The notes below the pieces were generated by a model. That model saw nothing but the letters and a program-made list of their open reading frames with translations, was not told where the DNA came from and did not search any database. Shown here piece after piece: positions 38,496 to 44,248 of a stretch of 46,465 bases of DNA. Source of the DNA: a virus; the IMG/VR virus record IMGVR_UViG_3300030838_000016, positions 1 to 46,465 of that record. One strand, 5' to 3'. How positions within the stretch are numbered: position 1 is the first letter of the stretch; the number at the start of each line of letters is the position of its first letter. The position numbers were made by a program, and so were the translations under genes.

Positions 38496-38531
38496 GTGAA
38501 CCTCTGAACGTAGGTTAGGAACGAAAGGATG

Positions 38532-38579
38532 TGTGGCGACGGGTGTTCATGCCGGTTTCGAGGTATCCCTCTAGCCACA
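38532..38579 (-). promoter_or_regulatory. 48-nt conserved leader before HNH-AP2 gene
   Basis: Leftward TGTGGCTAGA, eight variable bases, TCGAA, seventeen variable bases, TCGCCACA. The block order and spacing are the same as at 9145-9192 before the other free-standing HNH gene. TGTGGC and GCCACA can close a stem. It starts seven bases after the -10 box, so it would be at the very 5' end of the transcript. Confidence 0.68.
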
Positions 38580-38586
38580 GTTACCT

Positions 38587-38615
38587 ATTCTACAGATACC
38601 CCTAGAACTTGTCAA
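38587..38615 (-). promoter_or_regulatory. Sigma70 promoter for HNH-AP2 gene
   Basis: Leftward TTGACA (38615-38610), 17-base spacer, TAGAAT (38592-38587). The -35 box is inside the last codons of the 294-residue gene at 38602-39486. The homing gene thus carries its own host-type promoter. Confidence 0.8.
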
Positions 38616-39486
38616 GTATCGAATCTACAGAAGACTTGAGGAGAGTGCGCTGGTAATCTGAATTTCTAACATCCGTCACATCAAGCCCATTCATGGCACT
38701 CTCCAACGCTTGGCGCATGGATTCCAATTTCGTATCGCCGTTTATGTTTAAGTGACTTAGAAGTGTACATAGCTCCTTCGCTCCGTCGAACGTGCTACCT
38801 ACTATGATACCACGTTTGCCGCCCTCAATCTTTAAGCCATTAGACAAGCGGGTCAGGCTGTCATACAGACGGTCCCAGACAGACTGCATCGCATTGCTGA
38901 GGCTGTCATTATACATGGTTTGGTACTGCTCTTGCAACTCCCGCAAGCCTTGGTTATTGATGTCCAATCTGAAATCCCCTACTTCGGGCAGTGGCATATA
39001 GCTTACGGTCAAGCCGAACTTGCCCCGGATATTTTCCAAAGTCGGATAATCCTCGTGGTTGTACAAGTCGCCCAAGGTGTACTGGGCATAGGCTATCTTA
39101 TGCGGGTAGTCCAGCAGGAACGCTTCGACCTCTTGAGTGTACAGTTTCTCGAAGCGCGCCATCTCTTTTTTGTAATCGAAGAATAACGCTGTCGGCAGCA
39201 GGCGGGGCCCCATATCAGACCATGGCGTGGTGACGTTGTTATGATAGGCCCGTGCTGCACTGCCCAGCTTCTGTAAATTAGACAGCGCCGAGTCACCGGC
39301 TAATAGATTTTTATTGTAATTGCCTGAGCGTGTGGTAGTATTGTTCTCGATATCAATATCGACCGACACTTTCTTGTCCAACTTACGCGCTGTCCACTGT
39401 GTAACGGTAAGGTTTACTAACATCGCACTTGATGACAGGGTAGCAACATTGGAAACAGGTGTTTTAAAATTTACTATGTTTGACAT
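38602..39486 (-). CDS. Conserved protein of MoxR-VWA module (294 aa)
   Basis: The product begins MSNIVNFKTPVSNVATLSSS and is helical and polar throughout, with LTVTQWTARKLDKKVSVDID near the start and MPLPEVGDFRLDINNQGLRE in the middle. It has no known motif. Similar proteins accompany MoxR and VWA genes in other phages (recalled), so it may be a third component or the substrate. The C-terminus SSVDSILDKF overlaps the promoter of the HNH-AP2 gene. AGAGAGAA before the ATG is the likely ribosome binding site. Confidence 0.65.
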   Translation of the reverse strand: MSNIVNFKTPVSNVATLSSSAMLVNLTVTQWTARKLDKKVSVDIDIENNTTTRSGNYNKNLLAGDSALSNLQKLGSAARAYHNNVTTPWSDMGPRLLPTALFFDYKKEMARFEKLYTQEVEAFLLDYPHKIAYAQYTLGDLYNHEDYPTLENIRGKFGLTVSYMPLPEVGDFRLDINNQGLRELQEQYQTMYNDSLSNAMQSVWDRLYDSLTRLSNGLKIEGGKRGIIVGSTFDGAKELCTLLSHLNINGDTKLESMRQALESAMNGLDVTDVRNSDYQRTLLKSSVDSILDKF

Positions 39487-39551
39487 TTCGTTCTCTCTTA
39501 TTACTCACTGACCCCTATTATAATAGGATGGGGTCGTACTCCTTATTGCAG

Positions 39552-39591
39552 TCACTCCCCTAAGGGCGAGTGACGTTAGAATCAATCTAAC
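39552..39591. repeat. Inverted hairpin plus 17-bp palindrome, left flank of clamp cassette
   Basis: TCACTCCCCTAAGGGCGAGT (39552-39571) is exactly inverted at 40472-40491. Adjacent 39575-39591 is GTTAGA-ATCAA-TCTAAC of the operator-like family, ending two bases from the clamp stop codon. The pair of structures mirrors the pair on the other side of the two-gene unit. Confidence 0.65.
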
Positions 39592-39592
39592 T

Positions 39593-40177
39593 TTACACTC
39601 GCTTGGACATGATAATGTAGGTCGCATTATCCACTTCAAAATACCCGAAGCCCAAGCCATCTTCAATTATATGCAGCTCGGTGGCCAGCGAGCTGCCTTT
39701 TGCTACTTTGCTCCACACTTCCAGCCCCGCATAGGCCTCATGCAGGTAGCGCCACTCAAACTGCATAGAGTAGGTTGGCTTGATAACCGGACCCTTTGCA
39801 ATCAGTTCGAGTAGTTTATCAAAGCTTGGATACCGTTGGCAATCTATCGGATGGAAGAACTCTATCACACCGGCACACTCTAACGTGTACTGGTTGGGAT
39901 ACATGCCCTGCTTGATTTCAACCGGCATATTGGGCGGCACTTTGCCACACTTGGACAGGAACGCCTTGATGGATTCACGTGGAACCATAATGTTATTAAC
40001 ATGGGCATCCTCCTCCCCTGCCGGGAAGTAATAGGGCTCATCGAACATCACCCTGGCCAAGCGATGGCCATCGCTGGCAACCACATACCTGGATGTCACG
40101 TTGACGCCATTCAAGTAATAGCGCACATCCTTTACAGCGCTAGCGGTCATCATTAGTTTTAGGTCTTTGATTTTCAT
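39593..40177 (-). CDS. Beta-clamp-like (DnaN-like) protein
   Basis: ATG 40177, with GGAG seven bases before it, gives 194 residues. ASAVKDVRYYLNGVNVTSRY and VVASDGHRLARVMFDEPYYF are typical of bacterial beta-clamp folds (the T-DGHRLA strand turn). FHPIDCQRYPSFDKLLEL corresponds to the next clamp repeat. The protein is about half the length of DnaN, so it would need to assemble as a larger ring or serve a different role. It probably raises processivity of the phage polymerase. It is coupled to the signal-peptide gene upstream and is flanked by inverted hairpins. Confidence 0.75.
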   Translation of the reverse strand: MKIKDLKLMMTASAVKDVRYYLNGVNVTSRYVVASDGHRLARVMFDEPYYFPAGEEDAHVNNIMVPRESIKAFLSKCGKVPPNMPVEIKQGMYPNQYTLECAGVIEFFHPIDCQRYPSFDKLLELIAKGPVIKPTYSMQFEWRYLHEAYAGLEVWSKVAKGSSLATELHIIEDGLGFGYFEVDNATYIIMSKRV

Positions 40178-40178
40178 T

Positions 40179-40439
40179 TCATTCTCCTGACGTGATGGCT
40201 TGTTCGTAGGCTTGCCTCTCCATATACTTTTCACGGATAGCACGGCCACGGGCTTCCGGCATTTGGTTCTCGTAATCCTCTGTAGCCTGTCTGCCGTACT
40301 CTTGCATCTGCTCAAACTGTTGGGTCTGTTGGATTTGTTGCAAGACTTGCAGCTGTTGCTGGTCGGTGTACTCATCCGCTTTTACATAATAAGTGACGAG
40401 GGATGCCACAAGCGTGGCGACAATTGTTACTGATTTCAT
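40179..40439 (-). CDS. Exported Gln-rich small protein
   Basis: The 86-residue protein starts MKSVTIVATLVASLVTYYVK, a clear signal peptide with cleavage likely after VKA. The mature part is Gln/Glu-rich and helical (QQQLQVLQQIQQTQQFEQMQ). No cysteine for lipid attachment follows the hydrophobic core. It ends one base before the clamp ATG. A periplasmic accessory or exclusion function is a guess. Confidence 0.65.
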   Translation of the reverse strand: MKSVTIVATLVASLVTYYVKADEYTDQQQLQVLQQIQQTQQFEQMQEYGRQATEDYENQMPEARGRAIREKYMERQAYEQAITSGE

Positions 40440-40456
40440 TATGGTATCTCGGTAAG

Positions 40457-40491
40457 GTTAGAAAAGTTATAACTCGCCCTTAGGGGAGTGA
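40457..40491. repeat. 17-bp palindrome plus inverted hairpin, right flank of clamp cassette
   Basis: 40457-40473 is GTTAGA-AAAGT-TATAAC, a one-change member of the operator-like family, 17 bases before the ATG at 40439. 40472-40491 is the inverse of 39552-39571. Confidence 0.65.
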
Positions 40492-40500
40492 TGGGAGGTC

Positions 40501-40552
40501 GTGCAGCGATAGTCTTAACGGTATGGACACGGTTAAGTTAGCTGTCCTGCAC
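40501..40552 (-). ncRNA. Candidate pseudoknot leader RNA upstream of clamp operon
   Basis: Read leftward, GTGCA (40552-40548) pairs with TGCAC (40505-40501) as a closing stem. Inside, GGACA (40547-40543) pairs with TGTCC (40529-40525), and CTTAAC (40537-40532) pairs with GTTAAG (40519-40514). The two inner stems cross, with connecting loops of 5, 2 and 5 bases, an H-type pseudoknot. It lies in a 222-base gene-free leader between a promoter (40621-40650) and the ATG at 40439. Confidence 0.5.
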
Positions 40553-40620
40553 TGCCCGGTCGTTACAATGCCACGAGTCCGGTAGGCTTTACTCTAAATC
40601 TGAATTTTTAAGTCAGGCAT

Positions 40621-40650
40621 ATTATAGCATTAGTAAAGCTAGTTTGTCGA
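40621..40650 (-). promoter_or_regulatory. Sigma70 promoter for clamp operon
   Basis: Leftward TCGACA (40650-40645), 18-base spacer, TATAAT (40626-40621). The bases AAACTAGCTTTAC after the -35 are the same as in the promoter at 25618-25646. Confidence 0.78.
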
Positions 40651-40661
40651 GTCTAGGTTTA

Positions 40662-41288
40662 CTACCTAATTTTCACATAGTCCTCAGATACATGTCGGTT
40701 GAATGTCTCCATATCATACCAATAACAACCCACGCATGAGCCCGTATAGTGCGTAGTTCCTATGTATTGTGGGACACTGTATCCTAGTCGAGTTGCATCA
40801 AAGCGTATTCTGGTTTCTTTACATACATTACAATGTCGGCGTTTGGCTACATTAGCACTCTTATGTAAGGGCTGAAAATCATCCAATGTTTGATTATCGT
40901 GCAAGCTATAGTCATCTTTGCGCCCATCTTTATGGTCTATCTCGATAGTCTTGCCTTTAATAGCCAACACTCTACAATTAGCATTCTTGTAAGCGTCGAT
41001 GATAGCAGTATCAATTTTGTTAGTGAAATTATTCTTGGCAAAGCCGACAAGCTGTACCGACACTATCCTGCCCCCTGCCAGCCGCCTATGGATGTTAAAC
41101 TTGGAACCGAGTACACCATCGGAGCGGCACCAGCTACCTCCATTACTGCCTACCTCTTGTTGCAGGCCGACCGCAATAAGTGTGGGCAATTCTACAATAT
41201 CAGAAAATCCCGTAAGGTAATCAACATGTGCTATCTCACAGAACAGGTGTGCTTGTGTCCCAGGACGGAACGGATTACTATTTTCCAT
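40662..41288 (-). CDS. HNH restriction-like endonuclease
   Basis: The 208-residue protein has TGFSDIVELPTL near the N-terminus, then IEIDHKDGRKDDYSLHDNQT with D118-H119, FQPLHKSANVAKRRHCNVCK with C153-C156, RFDATRLGY and CVGCYWYDMETFN. The two C-x2-C pairs around an HNH core resemble HNH-type II restriction enzymes. The adjacent upstream gene is an adenine methyltransferase overlapping by 11 bp, which supports a restriction-modification pair. A homing endonuclease is less likely, because these do not normally have a paired methylase. The recognition site cannot be read from the sequence. Confidence 0.7.
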   Translation of the reverse strand: MENSNPFRPGTQAHLFCEIAHVDYLTGFSDIVELPTLIAVGLQQEVGSNGGSWCRSDGVLGSKFNIHRRLAGGRIVSVQLVGFAKNNFTNKIDTAIIDAYKNANCRVLAIKGKTIEIDHKDGRKDDYSLHDNQTLDDFQPLHKSANVAKRRHCNVCKETRIRFDATRLGYSVPQYIGTTHYTGSCVGCYWYDMETFNRHVSEDYVKIR

Positions 41289-41898
41289 AATCTTTCAATG
41301 ACCCCATAATGAGTTGTTTAGGTAGGAAGTTCCAGCAATAATAACTACTGCTAAAAGTAATTTTGTTTTGCGAGTTGTCTTGATTATCAAACTTCATGCG
41401 CTCATTAAACATTAGCAATTGTAAATCCTTATCCTTAAATAATTGTTTTGGAGCGGCGTCGTTAAGCCAAGTATTGCTCATGATTAAAGCAAAAGGCTTA
41501 TTGAAACTTAATGCGCGCTCAAAAATTTTGCGCTTCCCTGTAAAAGGCGGGTTGGAAATCATAATGTCCCATTTTTTAGGCTCGTATTTATAAAAGTCTT
41601 GACCTTGGCTTATATGCGAGTACACTACTTCAAACCCCGCTTGTTTTAACTGAATAACAAATTGACTTGCCTCAGTATCGAACGGGCACCATACAATAGA
41701 CCCTTCCGGAATATATTGAATAATAGGTTTTACTGCGTAGTCCGGCGTGTAACACTCATCGTTTTTACCTTGCTTGCCGTACAATACATCTCTTGATTTC
41801 ATAAATCGTCCATAGTGGGTTGGAAAATTTTCCCCGATGGGAGGGGTGGTCTGAGTCCATTGGGCGTAAGCTATGGCTTCGATTGCGTCGTTATTCAT
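41278..41898 (-). CDS. Adenine-specific DNA methyltransferase
   Basis: The 206-residue protein has DECYTPDYAVKPIIQYI, IVWCPFDTEASQFV (motif I-like S-adenosylmethionine site), and WDIMISNPPF with the catalytic N-P-P-F at 116-119, followed by KPFALIMSNTWLND and ITFSSSYYCWNFLPK. This is a phage-type N6-adenine methylase. It could protect phage DNA from the partner nuclease and host enzymes. Two hairpins and a palindrome lie in the leader between its promoter (42003-42031) and the ATG. Confidence 0.78.
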   Translation of the reverse strand: MNNDAIEAIAYAQWTQTTPPIGENFPTHYGRFMKSRDVLYGKQGKNDECYTPDYAVKPIIQYIPEGSIVWCPFDTEASQFVIQLKQAGFEVVYSHISQGQDFYKYEPKKWDIMISNPPFTGKRKIFERALSFNKPFALIMSNTWLNDAAPKQLFKDKDLQLLMFNERMKFDNQDNSQNKITFSSSYYCWNFLPKQLIMGSLKDYGK

Positions 41899-41923
41899 TG
41901 GTATGTCCTAAGTAGCTTGAAAA

Positions 41924-41989
41924 GTTAGAATGTTTCTAACCTTGCCGAAGTCGGCAAAGTGTCTGGCATCCCTTCGGGAAGGGATGCCA
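41924..41989. promoter_or_regulatory. Palindrome and two hairpins in methyltransferase leader
   Basis: 41924-41940 is GTTAGA-ATGTT-TCTAAC. Next are TTGCCGA/TCGGCAA (41942-41957) and a strong 12-bp stem, TGGCATCCCTTC/GAAGGGATGCCA (41964-41989). Read leftward the stem is not followed by a T-run, so it is not a plain terminator; it would sit near the 5' end of the transcript and may stabilise or regulate it. Confidence 0.6.
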
Positions 41990-42002
41990 AACTGTGAGAT
42001 AC

Positions 42003-42031
42003 ATTCTACAGGACTACAAGTAGTTTGTCAA
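42003..42031 (-). promoter_or_regulatory. Sigma70 promoter for methyltransferase operon
   Basis: Leftward TTGACA (42031-42026), 17-base spacer, TAGAAT (42008-42003). It follows the small gene ending at 42043 and drives the methyltransferase and endonuclease genes. Confidence 0.8.
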
Positions 42032-42042
42032 GTGCTGCTTTA

Positions 42043-42261
42043 CTACTTGAATTTAGATAGCGGGTTATGTAACTGTGCGTTAATGTAGTCCACGCCTTTT
42101 TTCAGTTGTATGCCGTTGTCATTGAAGAGTAAATCATTCACTTGGCAGTCCAATAAAAAGACTTCGAACGGTGCGTGATTGATTTCATTCCATTTTTGGT
42201 ATGCAAAGCATTTAGCTTCGATAGGGCTGTAGACGCCCGTCATGCGGTATTTAAAGCCCAT
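42043..42261 (-). CDS. Hypothetical protein (72 aa)
   Basis: The product MGFKYRMTGVYSPIEAKCFA continues YQKWNEINHAPFEVFLLDCQ. It is a small mixed protein without a known family. It overlaps the upstream gene by 11 bp and is the last gene before the methyltransferase promoter. Confidence 0.6.
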   Translation of the reverse strand: MGFKYRMTGVYSPIEAKCFAYQKWNEINHAPFEVFLLDCQVNDLLFNDNGIQLKKGVDYINAQLHNPLSKFK

Positions 42262-42754
42262 TAACTAACTCCTTCAACGCTTTTTTATGCTGGTCTTTGA
42301 TTAGGCTTAATACTTGTTCATTCCTCTGTGTACCGGGTGGGATAGCCAGATAGGACACCTGTTCCTCCATGATAATGCGGCGGGTGATGTCAATTAAATC
42401 ACTGATGATTTGCACGGTCTCAGGTGTAGCAGACTCGGCCCACTCATGCTGCCGCTGCCAGAACTCACGCGCGCGGGTGAGCGTCGATAAATCAAGCCCA
42501 TCCCTTTCTCGGACGATGCCCCACGGTGTCTCGACGGGGTTAGGTAGGGCTAGCTCATGCGCGAGGCCAGCCGTTGTCAACTGCGATTCATAGTAAGCTT
42601 GGCGCTCTTCAGGTGTTTTGTCGTTGACATGAACATCGTTGGCATACTTGGGTAGTATTTTGGTGATGAAATACTCAGGCCTGTTTAGGTTCCATTGTGC
42701 GAGTCGGGCGATGCATTCGTTCTGTTTGATTGTTTCTATTATGGATATTGTCAT
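42251..42754 (-). CDS. Hypothetical protein (167 aa)
   Basis: ATG 42754 overlaps the previous stop (ATGA) and gives MTISIIETIKQNECIARLAQ; an open frame continues upstream but lies inside the previous gene. The middle part has PEERQAYYESQLTTAGLAHE and LDLSTLTRAREFWQRQHEWA, helical throughout. No function was recognised. It is co-translated with its neighbours. Confidence 0.62.
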   Translation of the reverse strand: MTISIIETIKQNECIARLAQWNLNRPEYFITKILPKYANDVHVNDKTPEERQAYYESQLTTAGLAHELALPNPVETPWGIVRERDGLDLSTLTRAREFWQRQHEWAESATPETVQIISDLIDITRRIIMEEQVSYLAIPPGTQRNEQVLSLIKDQHKKALKELVNGL

Positions 42755-43161
42755 TTGAGTTCCGTGAACTGTTTGAAGTGATGAGCAATACTTCCCGCTG
42801 CGTGCCAAGACCCATCCGTATCTATGTCCGGTGTCATACCATCTTGTGAATGATAGACCTTGCCCGGTGCCCAAGGTGCACGTTTTATCAACTCTTCTAG
42901 CTCTGACGAGGGCGGCATTTGGTAAGCTGGACACTTCCAGCTGTTATATACGACAGCGGTGGGTGTTGGCTTAGGCTCAATATCGGCGCTTTCTTGTGTC
43001 CGGTACTCAAGGGGGCTGTCTTTACCGTGTATCTTTTTGTATAAATCAAGACAATCGTCACAAGGGCAGGTTGAGAGACGCTCTTTTACAGGATGGTTTT
43101 GGTAGTCGATGGACTCGGGACCTGTTCCCCGTGATAATAAATCAATGTGTGGCTTGCTCAT
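42751..43161 (-). CDS. Hypothetical protein with C-x-C-x2-C motif (136 aa)
   Basis: The start at 43161 gives MSKPHIDLLSRGTGPESIDY. STCPCDDCLDLYKKIHGKDS holds a close Cys cluster, and IKRAPWAPGKVYHSQDGMTP follows. The frame extends upstream to 43275, but the ATG at 43161 is the second of two in a 14-bp tandem duplication and is the one in frame. A metal-binding role is possible. It overlaps the next gene in ATGA. Confidence 0.62.
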   Translation of the reverse strand: MSKPHIDLLSRGTGPESIDYQNHPVKERLSTCPCDDCLDLYKKIHGKDSPLEYRTQESADIEPKPTPTAVVYNSWKCPAYQMPPSSELEELIKRAPWAPGKVYHSQDGMTPDIDTDGSWHAAGSIAHHFKQFTELK

Positions 43162-43175
43162 TGTGGCTTGCTCAT
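43148..43175 (-). repeat. 14-bp tandem duplication at a start codon
   Basis: ATGAGCAAGCCACA occurs twice in a row when read leftward. The first ATG reads MSKPQ and stops; the second opens the 136-residue gene. The stop of the upstream 205-residue gene lies in the first copy. Confidence 0.8.
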
Positions 43176-43789
43176 TGTGCGCGCTCCTGCATTTTTTGTG
43201 CAAACAATGCCATCCCATGACGGTCTTCTTGTTGCGTACGCGTATGTGATGGCACTTTTGCTGCATGGAACTCATCCCACGTTTTGCAGGCTATCAGATT
43301 TATGTCGGGTGGACGCTTGGCGGTGCGGTCGTGATGCGCAGGAGGGGGCGTCCATTTCAACCATTCGACCATACTGTCGCTAATTGACTTTAATGCTTCT
43401 TCACCTTCTAACCCCCATTCGGATAAAATGCGCAATCCCTCGATCACTTTGTATCGCCCCATTGCGCCAGGATAGTGATGCGTGACGATTGCACACAACT
43501 CTTGGTAACGTTTTAATTGCTCGGGGTCGGTGATTGGCTCAAAGTCCTTTATTATTGCGCCGTCGTTATCGTACTTTTTCGGTATGGGTTTGATTTCGAC
43601 TTTGTTGGGGGCAACGGATTCTTTATTAAATATAGCATGGTGCACATCCTCACGTAACTGACCATTATCAGATAACTTACCATTGAGAGGGCTGTTTGGG
43701 TCAGCACAATGTGGGTGTACACTCTGATTTATCCCATTATCTATAGCCGACGAATACGGATTGCTCTTCTGTCTCTTACTTAGCTTCAT
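43172..43789 (-). CDS. Hypothetical protein (205 aa)
   Basis: The product starts MKLSKRQKSNPYSSAIDNGI and has a polar N-terminal third, then a helical domain with LKRYQELCAIVTHHYPGAMG and EEALKSISDSMVEWLKWTPP. The C-terminal part TWDEFHAAKVPSHTRTQQED is basic. No family was recognised. It starts three bases after the coiled-coil gene stop. Confidence 0.62.
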   Translation of the reverse strand: MKLSKRQKSNPYSSAIDNGINQSVHPHCADPNSPLNGKLSDNGQLREDVHHAIFNKESVAPNKVEIKPIPKKYDNDGAIIKDFEPITDPEQLKRYQELCAIVTHHYPGAMGRYKVIEGLRILSEWGLEGEEALKSISDSMVEWLKWTPPPAHHDRTAKRPPDINLIACKTWDEFHAAKVPSHTRTQQEDRHGMALFAQKMQERAQ

Positions 43790-43791
43790 AA

Positions 43792-44184
43792 TTATTGCTC
43801 CAATAGTTTCGTAGCTTCAGCATACTGCGCATTTATAGTAGCAAGCTCGCTGGTTTTACTAGCTAGCATTGCGCGCGCGCTCTGTAATTCGATAGCAATA
43901 TTGTACTCGATCTGTTCCCACGCTTGCAGCTTAGCCTCCCAACGGGTGATTATATCACCTAATCGTTTTACCTCGGTGTCATAGGCTTTAATATCGCTGG
44001 TGATAGTCGTCACCTCTTTGAAAAGAGAATCTCTGTGTAAAGCCAATTCAAGCACCTTATCTCGTACCTCGGCATCCCTGAGGGGTCTGACCACCACATC
44101 AATTTTACTCTTTATCTTAAGCCGCTCGGACTCCATCTTTTTGCGGTCTTTCCATCCGAGGGGTTGTATGTCTACTGCGCTCAT
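43792..44184 (-). CDS. Coiled-coil protein (130 aa)
   Basis: MSAVDIQPLGWKDRKKMESE leads into a long helix with heptads (VRDKVLELALHRDSLFKEVT, KRLGDIITRWEAKLQAWEQI). The composition and length suggest an elongated dimer. No family was recognised. It is the first gene after the promoter at 44217-44245 with its overlapping palindrome, and so may be repressed directly. Confidence 0.62.
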   Translation of the reverse strand: MSAVDIQPLGWKDRKKMESERLKIKSKIDVVVRPLRDAEVRDKVLELALHRDSLFKEVTTITSDIKAYDTEVKRLGDIITRWEAKLQAWEQIEYNIAIELQSARAMLASKTSELATINAQYAEATKLLEQ

Positions 44185-44213
44185 CTGTGATATCTCATAG
44201 TGTTAAAGGAATG

Positions 44214-44245
44214 GTTAGAATACGTCTAACTTTAAATAATGTCAA
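44214..44245 (-). promoter_or_regulatory. Sigma70 promoter overlapped by 17-bp operator palindrome
   Basis: Leftward TTGACA (44245-44240), 17-base spacer, TATTCT (44222-44217). The palindrome GTTAGA-ATACG-TCTAAC (44214-44230) covers the -10 box and half of the spacer. A dimer bound there would block RNA polymerase, which makes this the best evidence that the palindrome family are operators. Confidence 0.75.
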
Positions 44246-44248
44246 TAA

